Counted from the stretch's first letter, positions 1 to 8,403 are shown. The stretch is 64,000 nt of DNA from Chitinophagaceae bacterium UBA4407 (GCA_002390845.1 DGQT01000052.1:1-64000); one strand, 5' to 3'. The notes: a model not told the origin generated them from the letters alone. A program made the numbers and translations.

Positions 1-30
1 TTTTCTCATAAGCAGTTAGTTTTGGTTGCG

Positions 31-60
31 GCCCCTGTTTCTACAGGGGCTAATTTTTTA
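31..60 (+). terminator. Intrinsic terminator of an upstream gene
   Basis: Perfect 8-bp stem (GCCCCTGT / ACAGGGGC) with a TTCT loop, followed by TAATTTTTTA on the plus strand. The T-tract side shows it ends a plus-strand gene lying left of the window; it is also convergent with the VanZ-like gene. Confidence 0.7.
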
Positions 61-444
61 TATAAGCAATTTACTCTTCTTAAGTTTTGCAATTAGAAAA
101 AAGCAAGCGACTATTGATCCAAAAGAATCTGCAAGTATATCAAAAATGTCAAAGCTTCTGCCCACGGTCCAATATTTTTGAACAAATTCCATAGCTATTC
201 CATAAAGAATAACTAGTACAGATATTTTACAAAAAAGCTTTACAGAACCTTTTGTCGTCTTTAAAAACGGATAACCCCAGAAAATAGTAAGCAAGCCAAA
301 CATTCCAATATGCACCCATTTATCAAAATAAAGTATATCAAAAAGGCTTGATTTCGGAATATCTGATCCCGGCATGATTAAAAGAATAAAGGAAATTATA
401 GACATTAATACTGCAGGTAAAAACTTTAAAAAAATTGATTTCAT
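58..444 (-). CDS. VanZ-like family membrane protein
   Basis: Small 128-residue integral membrane protein of the VanZ-like family. The name comes from a teicoplanin-resistance accessory protein, but most members have no known role. What is seen: an N-terminal hydrophobic helix (about residues 8-25), the family signature DKWVHIGMFGLL at about 41-52, a hydrophobic segment at about 69-85, then the ME.VQ...VGRSFDIFDILAD block at about 85-108 that leads into the last helix. The tail is basic (KLKKSK). Length is normal for the family. It stands alone on the minus strand, 307 bp from the divergent amt gene, so it appears to be a single-gene unit. Family assignment is firm; a function in antibiotic resistance should not be inferred. 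Confidence 0.8.
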   Translation of the reverse strand: MKSIFLKFLPAVLMSIISFILLIMPGSDIPKSSLFDILYFDKWVHIGMFGLLTIFWGYPFLKTTKGSVKLFCKISVLVILYGIAMEFVQKYWTVGRSFDIFDILADSFGSIVACFFLIAKLKKSKLLI

Positions 445-751
445 TTTTTTAGCGAAACTAATAAAAATAGGCTTTCAACCACCTGTCATTTTCCCAACTA
501 AAACTTTCACCTCATTTTTAAATTTATAAGTGTGGGGAAACCCGCCGAAGAACATTTTATACATTTAGAACGGTCTAACAAATAATAAAAAATATGATTT
601 TGAGATTTCATTGATAATGAGGTAAAAAATTAAATAATTCACATTATGAATAATTATATGTTGAATTAATTTCAAATAAATTACACAAAATCATTATTTT
701 TGTTTCGATATATAATATATTAAATAATTATTTAATGTTAAAATTTGTATT
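445..751. other. Intergenic region between VanZ-like gene and amt
   Basis: 307 bp of very AT-rich divergent promoter region. Apart from the promoter-like site at 670-702 I see no gene, no repeat arm and no strong hairpin. Confidence 0.5.
670..702 (+). promoter_or_regulatory. Candidate Bacteroidota-type promoter of amt
   Basis: TATTTTTG at 695-702 matches the TAnnTTTG -7 element used by the Bacteroidota primary sigma factor. TTTC at 670-673 is a one-mismatch -33 element (TTTG) at a 21-nt spacing. It would give a leader of about 40 nt before the amt start at 752. Motif match only. Confidence 0.35.
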
Positions 752-2140
752 ATGAGTAAAATAACCACAAAGCAAATTGCTCCTTTTCTGATTCTATTGG
801 CTGTAGCTGTTGCTGCTGTATTTATTCCCTCCCTTCCGTCATTTGATGACGCAGGAAAATATAGCGGTGCTGATATTGCCTGGATTATTGTTGCCACGGC
901 TTTGGTTTTTTTAATGACACCAGGACTGGCATTCTTTTATGGAGGAATGGTTCACAGAAAGAATGTTATTTCAACAATGATGAAAAGTGTGGTTGCAGCT
1001 GGTATTGTAAGTGTTTTATGGGTGGTAGTAGGCTATAGTCTTTGCTTTGGAACCAGTATTGGTGGATTTATTGGTAGCCCAAGCACACATTTATTTTTTA
1101 AAGACGTTGCTTCAGGTGCCCCTTGGAGTCTTGCTCCAACCATTCCTTTAACCCTTTTTGCTCTATTTCAATTGATGTTTGCAATAATAACTCCAGGCCT
1201 TGTTGTTGGTGCTGTTGCTGAAAGGATCCGTTTTACATCATACGTTCTCTTCATTGTTTTGTTTAGTCTTCTTGTTTATGCCCCAATAGCACACTGGACC
1301 TGGAACCCTGAAGGGTTTTTATTCAAAATGGGCGTACTCGACTTTGCCGGAGGTACAGTAGTACACATTTCTGCCGGTTGTGCCGCTTTAGCTGGCGCAC
1401 TTGTTTTAAAAAGAAGAAAATCGCACATTGCACATACTGAAATACCACCAGCAAATGTTCCTTATGTACTAATCGGTACGGGGTTACTATGGTTTGGTTG
1501 GTTTGGCTTTAATGCAGGTTCAGCTGGTGCGGCTAATGCCCTTTCAGTTTCTGCATTTGCTACAACAAATACAGCCGCTGCGGCGGCTGGTTTATCCTGG
1601 ATGTTTTTTGATGTATTAAAAGGCAAAAAGCCATCAGTATTAGGTTTTTGTATAGGTGCCGTTGTAGGCCTTGTGGCAATAACCCCGGCGGCTGGATTTG
1701 TAGCGATCCCACAAAGTATATTTATCGGTGTTGTTGCTGCTGTCATTTCTAATATGGCAGTATATTATAAATCAAAAACAACACTTGATGATACGCTTGA
1801 TGTATTTCCCTGCCATGGCTTAGGTGGGATAGTGGGTGTTATTATGACCGGAATATTTGCTACCAAATCAGTAAATGGTGCAGGAGCAGATGGCTTATTA
1901 TACGGGAATCCTGAATTTTTCTTTACGCAACTTAAAGCTTTAGCAATAGTTGTTCCGTACAGCTTTATAATGTCTTATGGCATATTTAAATTTATCAACT
2001 TTATCCTGCCGATCCGTGTTAGTGAGGAGGAAGAGGATTTGGGCCTTGATGCATCACAGCACAACGAGAAATATATGCAGGGCACACTTTTGGTAGCCGT
2101 GAATGGGCAAATAAAGGAAAAAGAAAATACAGAAATTTAA
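752..2140 (+). CDS. amt: Ammonium transporter (Amt family)
   Basis: 462-residue inner-membrane channel that brings ammonium/ammonia into the cell for assimilation. The protein has the usual Amt layout of about 11 membrane helices after a short hydrophobic N-terminus. The motif MTPGLAFFYGGMV lies at about residues 55-67. DFAGGTVVHI places one pore histidine at residue 205, and DDTLDVFPCHGLGGIVG places the second at residue 355. Both twin-histidine positions are kept, so it should conduct. The C-terminal tail after the last helix is charged (EEEEDLGLD), where PII proteins act in other Amts. No glnK is next to it, which is unusual for bacterial amt genes. It opens a three-gene nitrogen module with the barrel at 2492 and a second Amt at 3605, but it has its own strong terminator. 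Confidence 0.95.
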   Translation: MSKITTKQIAPFLILLAVAVAAVFIPSLPSFDDAGKYSGADIAWIIVATALVFLMTPGLAFFYGGMVHRKNVISTMMKSVVAAGIVSVLWVVVGYSLCFGTSIGGFIGSPSTHLFFKDVASGAPWSLAPTIPLTLFALFQLMFAIITPGLVVGAVAERIRFTSYVLFIVLFSLLVYAPIAHWTWNPEGFLFKMGVLDFAGGTVVHISAGCAALAGALVLKRRKSHIAHTEIPPANVPYVLIGTGLLWFGWFGFNAGSAGAANALSVSAFATTNTAAAAAGLSWMFFDVLKGKKPSVLGFCIGAVVGLVAITPAAGFVAIPQSIFIGVVAAVISNMAVYYKSKTTLDDTLDVFPCHGLGGIVGVIMTGIFATKSVNGAGADGLLYGNPEFFFTQLKALAIVVPYSFIMSYGIFKFINFILPIRVSEEEEDLGLDASQHNEKYMQGTLLVAVNGQIKEKENTEI

Positions 2141-2149
2141 AACTATATT

Positions 2150-2191
2150 AAAAGCCAAAAGGGCATAAAATGTAAAGCCCTTTTGGCTTTT
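2150..2191 (+). terminator. Strong terminator after amt
   Basis: Perfect 15-bp stem with A-rich left and T-rich right ends (AAAAGCCAAAAGGGC / GCCCTTTTGGCTTTT) around a 12-nt loop, ten bases after the amt stop. It separates this amt from the barrel gene. Confidence 0.85.
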
Positions 2192-2491
2192 AAACTGCCG
2201 CTGATACATTTTGTTTTGCTGATGGAACTGCATATACACGATGCCAAAGATTTATAGATGAATGGATTGCGACGCAAGGGACGATACCATAAAAAACAAA
2301 AGCTGGTATCACAAAACATCTTGCAAAACAATCGATCTTACATAATTAACCAAAAAATATACACCAAATAACGATTCGCTTGATTTAGGGTTACAATAAA
2401 AACAGCATAACGCTGTGTGCCTGAACGATATGAAAAATTGCAACAGGATTTTTTTAAACCATTATTGTTTAACGCTTAAATCAAAAGTCTC
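2192..2491. other. Intergenic region before the barrel gene
   Basis: 300 bp between the amt terminator and the barrel start. It contains one lone right arm of the dispersed repeat (2266-2300) and presumably the promoter of the 2492 gene, which I could not place with confidence. Confidence 0.5.
2266..2300. repeat. Lone right arm of dispersed inverted repeat
   Basis: GCGACGCAAGGGACGATACC followed by ATAAAAAAC matches the right ends at 39822-39840 and 56628-56655. No matching left arm was found between here and the amt terminator. Confidence 0.6.
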
Positions 2492-3550
2492 ATGCTTAAA
2501 AAAGTTGTTACGTCAAGCGCTTTATTAATTTCTTCTATTTGCGCTATTTCACAAACAGACTCAACTACACCAGCCCCTGCTACTAAAATCTCAGGCTACG
2601 TAGACGCTTATTACCGCTATAATTTTAATAACCCTCAAGAGAGTTTTAATACCGGTGGTACCAGCTTCACAAACTCCCAAAATTCGTTTCAACTCGGAAT
2701 GGCCTCATTAAAAGTGGAACACAGTTTTGGAAAAGTAGGCGTAGTGGCTGATCTCGGCTTTGGCACAAGGGCAAAAGAATTTTCTTATGCCGATGCAGAT
2801 TATCTTGTTCCCGTAAAACAAGCGTATGTGACCTATGCACCTTCAGATAAAGTAAAATTTACTATGGGCAAATGGGGTACACATGTAGGCTACGAATTAT
2901 TGGACCCGGCCCTGAATAAGAATTACAGCATGTCTTATATGTTTTCTTACGGCCCTTTTAGCCACACTGGTATTAAAGCTGATTTCACTCTAGGAAAAGG
3001 CTCCGGTTTAATGGTAGGCATCGCAAACCCCATTGATGTAACTGCACCACCATCCGCACCAACCAAAACTTTACTTGCACAGTATAGTTATGTTGGTAGT
3101 AAATTCTCTGCTTACTTAAATTATTTGGGATATTTTGGTGCAAAAACTACAATTCCTAACGCATCGAACCTGAGCCAGTTCGGTCTTACAATGACGGCTA
3201 CTGTAAGCGACAAATTCAGCATAGGTTATGATGGCACTGTTCAATCTGTAAAAGATGAAGAAGCCGACAAATCGAAAAGCTGGTGGGGGTCTGCATTGTA
3301 TTTCAATTATATGCCTACAGACAAATTTACCCTTTGCTTAAGAACAGAATATTTTGGGGATGAGAAATACGCCTTAAAAACCGGTGCCAATATATTTCAA
3401 ACTACACTTTCAGCAAATTTCAAAGTGGGCAACCTCCTAATCATCCCAGAATTAAGGCTTGACAATGCATCGCAGGAAATTTTTGAGAAGAAAGATGGCA
3501 CTACCAAAAGTACCGCTACCGGTATATTGGCTGTAGTATATTCATTTTAA
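2492..3550 (+). CDS. Outer-membrane beta-barrel protein (BBP2/OmpL-like porin)
   Basis: 352-residue outer-membrane barrel. It begins with a signal peptide (MLKKVVTSSALLISSICAIS, cleavage probably just after) and continues with ISGYVDAYYRYNFN, a typical first strand of the Bacteroidota 'putative beta-barrel porin 2' family. Alternating strands run to the end, which closes with the aromatic residue expected of a barrel (VVYSF). The asparagine- and glycine-rich loops and the length fit the family. It lies between two ammonium transporters, 54 bp before the second, so it is probably co-transcribed with that gene. This suggests a role in passage of nitrogen compounds across the outer membrane, but that is an inference from position only; such barrels are annotated without substrate. 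Confidence 0.75.
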   Translation: MLKKVVTSSALLISSICAISQTDSTTPAPATKISGYVDAYYRYNFNNPQESFNTGGTSFTNSQNSFQLGMASLKVEHSFGKVGVVADLGFGTRAKEFSYADADYLVPVKQAYVTYAPSDKVKFTMGKWGTHVGYELLDPALNKNYSMSYMFSYGPFSHTGIKADFTLGKGSGLMVGIANPIDVTAPPSAPTKTLLAQYSYVGSKFSAYLNYLGYFGAKTTIPNASNLSQFGLTMTATVSDKFSIGYDGTVQSVKDEEADKSKSWWGSALYFNYMPTDKFTLCLRTEYFGDEKYALKTGANIFQTTLSANFKVGNLLIIPELRLDNASQEIFEKKDGTTKSTATGILAVVYSF

Positions 3551-3604
3551 TATCTGCTACTTCGCACTTTCTTAAATTTTTCATTATTAAAATTCCCTCT
3601 CATC

Positions 3605-5119
3605 ATGAAACTACTGAAAACAAAGTTCCCGTATTTACTGGCAGCAGTACTTGTACTTGTGCTTATAATAAGTGTTGTACCATCGTTTGCGCAAGATGCA
3701 ACTGGTGCAAACACAGGAACCATCAATGATGTTGCAGCAGCTACACCAGGCAAGCCTACTACCGAGGAAATTGCCGCACAGGCAGGCCACAACAAAATTG
3801 CAATTAATATTATGTGGACATTGCTTGCCGGTTTCCTTGTAATGTTTATGCAGGCTGGTTTTGCTTTGGTTGAAACCGGCTTTACCCAAAAGAAAAACGT
3901 AGCACACACAATGGGCATGAACTTTATGGTTTACGCTATTGGTATGTTTGGTTTCTGGATTTGCGGGTTTGCTTTTATGTTTGGTGGTGCATTAAACGCA
4001 GCAACGCTAGGCGGTGCACCCGGTGTAATCCCACACGAATATGTGGTTACCATGTTTGGTCATGATTTTGGTATTATTGGCAGTGTAGGCTTCTTCCTAA
4101 ACAGCCAGGTTTATGATGTAGGTGTATTTACCTTATTCCTTTTTCAAATGGTGTTTATGGATACTACTGCCACAATCCCCACTGGTTCAATGGCAGAACG
4201 ATGGTCTTTTAAATCTTTTATGATCTTCGGCTTCTTTATCTCCATGTTTGTATACCCAATTTACGGAAACTGGGTATGGGGTGGCGGATGGCTGGCTACT
4301 TTGGGCTCCAATTTTGGTTTAGGCCACGGCCATGTTGACTTTGCAGGTTCTTCCGTAGTGCATCTTGTAGGCGGCATTGCAGCTTTGGCAGGTGCAATCG
4401 TAATCGGGCCACGTATTGGTAAGTATGGTAAAGATGGTACGGTAAATACTATACCTGGCCATAACATACCGATGGCTATTTTGGGTACATTCATCCTTGC
4501 ATTAGGTTGGTTCGGTTTTAACCCCGGTTCTACACTGGCAGGCGGCGATTTCCGCATCAGCATCGTTGCAGTTAACACCATGATGGCTGGCACGGCGGGT
4601 ACTTTATCTGCACTAATTTATATGTATGCAAAAGGAATGAAACCAGACCCAGGGATGCTTTGCAATGGTTTACTGGCTGGCCTGGTAGCAATAACTGCTC
4701 CCTGCGCCTTTGTAAACTCACTCTCATCTGTTATTATTGGTGCTGTTGCAGGTGTGCTGGTTCTTGTGGTGTATAATTTCCTTGACAGGAAACTTAAAAT
4801 AGACGATCCTGTGGGTGCTTTTGCGGTACACGGCGCCAATGGTGCATGGGGTTGCCTCGCACTTGGTCTTTTTGCCGATGGATCTTATGGCGATGGATGG
4901 AATGGTGTTGCAGGTCCTGTGAAAGGGCTTTTCTATGGCGACAGCAGCCAGTTTTTTGCCGAGCTTATCGGCGTGGTTACCTGCTTTGTTTTTGTATTCC
5001 CTGTTATGTACTTCTTCTTTAAATTATCAAATAAGATTACACCAATAAGGGTGAAAGCAGAAGATGAAATTGCAGGCCTTGATATACCTGAAATGGGCGT
5101 TCATGGTTATGTAGATTAA
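3605..5119 (+). CDS. amt: Ammonium transporter with signal peptide (second Amt)
   Basis: 504-residue Amt-family ammonium channel of a different subtype from the gene at 752. It has an N-terminal cleavable signal (hydrophobic residues about 10-28, ending SFAQ) and a periplasmic segment of about 40 residues before the first channel helix, a layout known for the longer Amt proteins. Conserved blocks include AGFLVMFMQAGFALVETGF at about residues 75-93, VDFAGSSVVHLVGG with the first pore histidine at about 254, and GAFAVHGANGAWG with the second at about 405. The C-terminal tail contains ITPIRVKAEDEIAGLD, the conserved cytosolic end of the family. It lies 54 bp after the porin gene and ends at a terminator. 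No PII gene is near. Confidence 0.94.
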   Translation: MKLLKTKFPYLLAAVLVLVLIISVVPSFAQDATGANTGTINDVAAATPGKPTTEEIAAQAGHNKIAINIMWTLLAGFLVMFMQAGFALVETGFTQKKNVAHTMGMNFMVYAIGMFGFWICGFAFMFGGALNAATLGGAPGVIPHEYVVTMFGHDFGIIGSVGFFLNSQVYDVGVFTLFLFQMVFMDTTATIPTGSMAERWSFKSFMIFGFFISMFVYPIYGNWVWGGGWLATLGSNFGLGHGHVDFAGSSVVHLVGGIAALAGAIVIGPRIGKYGKDGTVNTIPGHNIPMAILGTFILALGWFGFNPGSTLAGGDFRISIVAVNTMMAGTAGTLSALIYMYAKGMKPDPGMLCNGLLAGLVAITAPCAFVNSLSSVIIGAVAGVLVLVVYNFLDRKLKIDDPVGAFAVHGANGAWGCLALGLFADGSYGDGWNGVAGPVKGLFYGDSSQFFAELIGVVTCFVFVFPVMYFFFKLSNKITPIRVKAEDEIAGLDIPEMGVHGYVD

Positions 5120-5157
5120 TAAAAACGATCTATGAAGAACACTTAAGTTTTATGGTT

Positions 5158-5190
5158 AAATAGCCCTGGCATAAAACGCCGGGGCTATTT
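5158..5190 (+). terminator. Terminator after second amt
   Basis: 13-bp stem (AAATAGCCCTGGC / GCCGGGGCTATTT, one T-G wobble) around a 7-nt loop, followed by AAATTT. It closes the porin-amt unit. Confidence 0.75.
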
Positions 5191-5238
5191 AAATTTCACC
5201 CGGAATTAAATGCAGCATCTGATTATATTTTAAGGAGC

Positions 5239-5453
5239 TTTTTGAGCCAGGCTGTACTTATACATTAAGCTTTACTTGCGTCGCACACTTATACTGTAAA
5301 ATATGATTGGGCAATAGCAAACACGCTCAGCACTTTCACCAGGAGTTTTGCAAAATGGTAAACCCGATCGCTATATGCAGAATAATGATACAAAAGCATA
5401 AGTGTGCGACGCAACCTGGCCCAATAGCAGTAATGCAGATTGGTACATAAAAA
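5239..5453. repeat. Dispersed long inverted repeat, both arms
   Basis: Left outer end TTTTGAGCCAGGC at 5239, left core CTTGCGTCGCACACTTATAC at 5275-5294, right core GCATAAGTGTGCGACGCAAC at 5396-5415. The right outer end is degenerate (about 5453). The two cores pair at 18 of 20 positions. Confidence 0.85.
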
Positions 5454-5511
5454 GAAGAATATTTTCCTGTTACAGTTACAAATCAATTACTAAAAATTTA
5501 CCATTCGCGAA

Positions 5512-6768
5512 ATGACCAATGCCTTCAATAGAATTAAAAATGTGCGTCACCACATTCTTACACCCATAAGGGCTTTTTTGAACGATAGCCGGGCTATTGG
5601 TGTTATACTTATTTCCTGTACCATCATTTCGCTTATGCTTTCAAATATGGATGCCACTCAGGCAGGGTTTACCAGTTTTTTTCAACTTAAACTGTCCGTT
5701 TCTGCCTGGTTGGTGCATGTACCCGATACACCATTGGGCTGGATAAACGATGTGCTGATGACGTTCTTTTTTTTCCTGGTAGCCATGGAAATTAAACGCG
5801 AACTTACCATTGGCGAACTGGCTTCCATAAAAAAATCGCTGCTTCCGGTACTGGCCGCATTGGGCGGCATGGTTTGTCCTGCAATTATTTTCGCCGTGTT
5901 TAATAACGATACCGATTTTAAACATGGCTGGGGCATACCAATGGCTACAGATATTGCTTTTTCGCTGGGTGTATTATCGTTGCTTGGAAAAAAAGTACCC
6001 GTACAATTAAAAATATTTTTAGCGGCTTTAGCTATCATAGACGACCTGGGTGCTATTATTACAATAGCTATATTCTACACATCGGGTTTACAACTCATTT
6101 ATTTATTTGTAGCATTGGGGCTGGTAGGCGTGCTCATTGCACTTAACCGGTTAAAAGTAACGAGTACCATCTTTTACATTATACCCGGTGCAATATTGTG
6201 GTACTGCCTTTTTAATTCAGGTATACACCCTACAATATCCGGTGTGGTAGTGGCGTTTGCCATGCCATTATCGCAATTAGAAAAATTGGAACGTTATTTA
6301 CATTATCCTGTTAACTTTTTTATTATGCCGCTTTTTGCTTTGGCAAATACTGCAATTGTATTACCAACCCAGGTTGGCAACATCTTTACTTCTACTATCA
6401 GTTTCGGCGTAATGCTGGGCTTAGTTGCAGGCAAGCCTATTGGCATTTTTATTTTTTCATTCTTTGCTACCAAAACAGGTATTGCAGCCTTACCAGGGGG
6501 TACTACTTACAAACAGCTTTTAGGCATTGGTATGCTGGGGGGTATCGGTTTTACTATGTCTATTTTCACTTCTACACTGGCTTATAGTTCAGATGCGCTA
6601 CAGGTAATTTCAAAAGTTTGTGTTATTTGTGCATCAGTAGTATCCAGCCTTGCAGGCTTTATTTATCTAACCAAATTAAAAACACCAACAGAACTTATAC
6701 CCAGGCCAAAAAAAGTTTTCAAATTACCTGTAGTTTCGGTGCAGATTATAGAAGAAGATGAAGGGTAA
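5512..6768 (+). CDS. nhaA: Na+/H+ antiporter NhaA
   Basis: 418-residue inner-membrane antiporter that expels Na+ (or Li+) in exchange for protons, giving salt and alkaline-pH tolerance. The family hallmarks are present: FFFLVAMEIKRELTIGEL at about residues 85-102, ATDIAFSLGVL with the conserved aspartate at residue 147 (equivalent to D133 in E. coli), and AIIDDLGAI with the essential aspartate pair at 177-178 (D163/D164 in E. coli). PTISGVVVAF marks the later half. About 12 helices are predicted. Length is slightly above the E. coli protein because of N- and C-terminal cytosolic tails; the C-terminus is acidic. It is a single-gene unit, with a dispersed repeat in front and a hairpin at its end. 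Confidence 0.95.
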   Translation: MTNAFNRIKNVRHHILTPIRAFLNDSRAIGVILISCTIISLMLSNMDATQAGFTSFFQLKLSVSAWLVHVPDTPLGWINDVLMTFFFFLVAMEIKRELTIGELASIKKSLLPVLAALGGMVCPAIIFAVFNNDTDFKHGWGIPMATDIAFSLGVLSLLGKKVPVQLKIFLAALAIIDDLGAIITIAIFYTSGLQLIYLFVALGLVGVLIALNRLKVTSTIFYIIPGAILWYCLFNSGIHPTISGVVVAFAMPLSQLEKLERYLHYPVNFFIMPLFALANTAIVLPTQVGNIFTSTISFGVMLGLVAGKPIGIFIFSFFATKTGIAALPGGTTYKQLLGIGMLGGIGFTMSIFTSTLAYSSDALQVISKVCVICASVVSSLAGFIYLTKLKTPTELIPRPKKVFKLPVVSVQIIEEDEG

Positions 6769-6802
6769 GTTTTAAATTTTTGTTTAAAAGTAATACCCTT
6801 CT
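6760..6802 (+). terminator. Hairpin at the end of nhaA
   Basis: GAAGGGTA (6760-6767) pairs with TACCCTTC (6794-6801), and the inner TTTTAAA/TTTAAAA extends the stem. It overlaps the nhaA stop codon. Only a weak T-rich stretch follows, so termination is probable rather than certain. Confidence 0.45.
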
Positions 6803-6912
6803 TTATGCCTTCCTGTTTTAAACAAAAATCATAACTTGTAAGCATCGAAAAAATTACAGTAATACAACATAAAAAACGCTCTAAATTTACCAGCCGAACT
6901 AAAAAATTACGG

Positions 6913-7239
6913 ATGTCAACTGCATTGTTTATCATTTTTATTTTTTGCATTTTTATAGCCTGCTACTTTTTAGCCCGTAAAGACGATAAAATATTAGACC
7001 TTCAGCAACGTGTTACATACCTTGAACAAAAAATAAATAAGAAATTAATAAGCCGGTTGTTATTTGTTGAATTAAAATCAGTGAACAGTGTTTTGGATAC
7101 TTTGAATAATTGCTTTTACGATATTGATGAGGATGGTGATTATATAGTTGACAGCGAATACCGGCTGGAAGATGTTACCGACGAATGGTGGGAAGCCTTA
7201 TCACAGGGAGACCTTGAAATTGTAAATAAAATAAAGTAG
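6913..7239 (+). CDS. Small membrane-anchored coiled-coil protein, unknown
   Basis: 108 residues with no family I recognise. The first 20 residues form one hydrophobic helix (ALFIIFIFCIFIACYFLA), followed by a charged, heptad-like stretch (DDKILDLQQRVTYLEQKINKK, about residues 24-44) that should form a short coiled coil. The C-terminal half is acidic (DIDEDGDYIVDSEYRLEDVTDEWWEAL). The predicted topology is a single N-terminal anchor with a cytosolic tail. It follows nhaA by 144 bp on the same strand but across a hairpin, so it is probably its own unit. Coding is supported by composition, codon pattern and a clean start. No function can be given. Confidence 0.6.
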   Translation: MSTALFIIFIFCIFIACYFLARKDDKILDLQQRVTYLEQKINKKLISRLLFVELKSVNSVLDTLNNCFYDIDEDGDYIVDSEYRLEDVTDEWWEALSQGDLEIVNKIK

Positions 7240-7241
7240 TG

Positions 7242-7321
7242 TCATCGGGGTTCACAACCCCATCATCCCGGTTCAAGACCCCATCATCGGGGTTCATAAC
7301 CCCGTCATCCCGGTTCAAGAC
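7242..7321. repeat. Two tandem 42-bp repeats, GGGGTT/AACCCC-rich
   Basis: Two direct copies begin at 7242 and 7284 (period 42), each with TCATCGGGGTTCA(C/T)AACCCC followed by (A/G)TCATCCCGGTTCAAGAC. They differ at two positions over 38 bp. Each unit contains a small dyad (GGGGTT..AACCCC). They lie right behind the 108-residue gene. Confidence 0.85.
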
Positions 7322-7333
7322 GGAGCTATTGGG

Positions 7334-7392
7334 CTTATGAACCCGGCACAAGCAATGCTATCAGCATTCTTTCGTCGCACACTTGTACGGTT
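7334..7392. repeat. Left arm of dispersed repeat
   Basis: Outer end TTATGAACCCGGC, then core TTCGTCGCACACTTGTAC at 7371-7388. No right arm follows before the next left arm at 7571. Confidence 0.75.
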
Positions 7393-7433
7393 GGATTGGG
7401 GATTGGGCAGTGCTAAAATCACCGAACAGGTCA

Positions 7434-7450
7434 GACGCCTTCGAGGCGTC
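7434..7450. repeat. Short perfect hairpin
   Basis: GACGCCT TCG AGGCGTC, a 7-bp stem with a 3-nt loop, inside the repeat-rich stretch and just before the enzyme-tail remnant. Confidence 0.6.
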
Positions 7451-7480
7451 AGACTGATAAAAGACAATTTACCAAACACA

Positions 7481-7558
7481 TATAACGCCATAAACCAGCA
7501 TGTATATACCTTGTATGGCTTAACATCAGATGAAATAAAAATAATAGAAGGGGTGTAA
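7481..7558 (+). pseudogene. Decayed C-terminal tail, possibly of a type II restriction-modification enzyme (copy 1)
   Basis: This frame encodes YNAINQHVYTLYGLTSDEIKI then IEGV and a stop. The pattern N..V..LYGLT.eEI.I.E is, from memory, typical of the extreme C-terminus of Eco57I/TaqI-like restriction-modification proteins. Nothing upstream resembles the rest of such a protein: the frame runs back into a repeat arm. A second copy of the same tail lies at 8538-8621. The remnant nature is clear; the family is a moderate guess. Confidence 0.5.
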
Positions 7559-7570
7559 TACAAATACAAT

Positions 7571-7632
7571 TTTAAGAGCCAGGCTGCAGGACATATATAA
7601 GGCTTTACTTGCGTCGCACACTTGTGCTCCGA
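7571..7632. repeat. Left arm of dispersed repeat
   Basis: Outer end AAGAGCCAGGCTG, then core TTGCGTCGCACACTTGTGC at 7609-7627. The nearest right-arm-like sequence is the degenerate one at 8404, on the far side of the 7737 gene. Confidence 0.8.
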
Positions 7633-7736
7633 AACATCTATGGAACTGTAAGTATTATATTTTCGAAAAAAAATTACACTTATATTGAGGGGAGCCGTAA
7701 GTGCAAAAAATGAGCATCATTGAAAACAATTGAACT

Positions 7737-8258
7737 TTAAAAACTAATGCCAATTTGCAATGCTGTGCCAACTGAAGGCGGCAAATTGTTTCCAAAACGC
7801 AATAGAAGAGGCATTGCAACAAAATAAGATACATTGTCTTTTTTAAAAAAAACTTTACTAAAGTTTTCAGTGAAACCATAGCGGCCACCGGTTTCCAGTG
7901 CTACCCTTGAAATAATAGTAAAGCCATTTTTATAACGGCACATAAGACCGGGATGAAACAAAAAATTGTAAACCCTGCTCGTGCCATTTTCTGCTTTTAT
8001 AAATGGTACAAGTTCAAAACTAAAACCGTATCTGTCACTTTTCAGCAGGTTTAAACCAAACGGAAAACCCACCGTATAACTATTTGTAAAATTGAAGGTG
8101 GTCTTATTCTTGTCAATAGAAACAATAGGGTGAACAACACTTGCATAGCCTACTATTTTCGGGTATGGCTGCACCCCCGCCTTCTGTTGGCAAAAACTTC
8201 CTAAGCCAAGGAATAATACAATAGAAAGCAGAAATAATTTGCGGCTTAATGAATACAT
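7737..8258 (-). CDS. Small outer-membrane beta-barrel-like protein, unknown
   Basis: About 173 residues. I chose the ATG at 8258 (MYSLSRKLFLLSIVLFLGLG) because it starts a clean signal peptide; the longer frame from 8294 adds 12 residues that do not look like a signal. The mature part consists of short alternating hydrophobic strands joined by turns (for example YTVGFPFGLNLL, GFSFELVPFI, LLLRFGNNLPP) and ends in an aromatic residue (GISF), as in 8-stranded outer-membrane barrels. I recognise no specific family. It is flanked on both sides by arms of the dispersed repeat and by the two copies of the enzyme tail, so it sits in a rearranged stretch. Confidence 0.65.
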   Translation of the reverse strand: MYSLSRKLFLLSIVLFLGLGSFCQQKAGVQPYPKIVGYASVVHPIVSIDKNKTTFNFTNSYTVGFPFGLNLLKSDRYGFSFELVPFIKAENGTSRVYNFLFHPGLMCRYKNGFTIISRVALETGGRYGFTENFSKVFFKKDNVSYFVAMPLLLRFGNNLPPSVGTALQIGISF

Positions 8259-8403
8259 TTTAAGATAAATTGGCGTTCGATTTTGATGACGCAATAAACA
8301 ATGGAAATGCCAGATTTCAAAAAAATTGACTTTTAAAAGTTTTAAATTATAGTATTAAAAGCATTTTAATCCTACGCTTATATAAAAGCCAAGGCCAGTT
8401 AAA

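Larger units (their letters stand above)
5120..5511. other. Intergenic region between amt and nhaA
   Basis: 392 bp holding the amt terminator (5158-5190) and a complete dispersed inverted repeat (5239-5453). The remaining 58 bp before nhaA must include its promoter. Confidence 0.6.
7240..7736. other. Repeat-rich gap with no intact gene
   Basis: About 500 bp made of the 42-bp tandem repeat, two left arms of the dispersed repeat in the same orientation, and a decayed enzyme tail between them. An open frame from 7337 exists only because it reads through the first arm into the tail. Confidence 0.7.

Noticed and set aside
1462..1746. Long antisense frames within amt, ftsH, permease and kinase genes (for example 1462-1746, 24358-24729, 37224-37712)
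   Set aside because: They lie wholly within firmly identified genes on the other strand and show no protein family features.
7242..7321. tRNA-like GGTTCAAGAC/GGTTCA words in the 42-bp repeat
   Set aside because: No cloverleaf, acceptor stem or anticodon arm can be drawn; the words arise from the tandem unit.
7337..7480. 73-residue open frame starting at 7337 as an intact gene
   Set aside because: The first 48 codons are a repeat arm and a hairpin; only the last 26 codons resemble protein, so it is a remnant.
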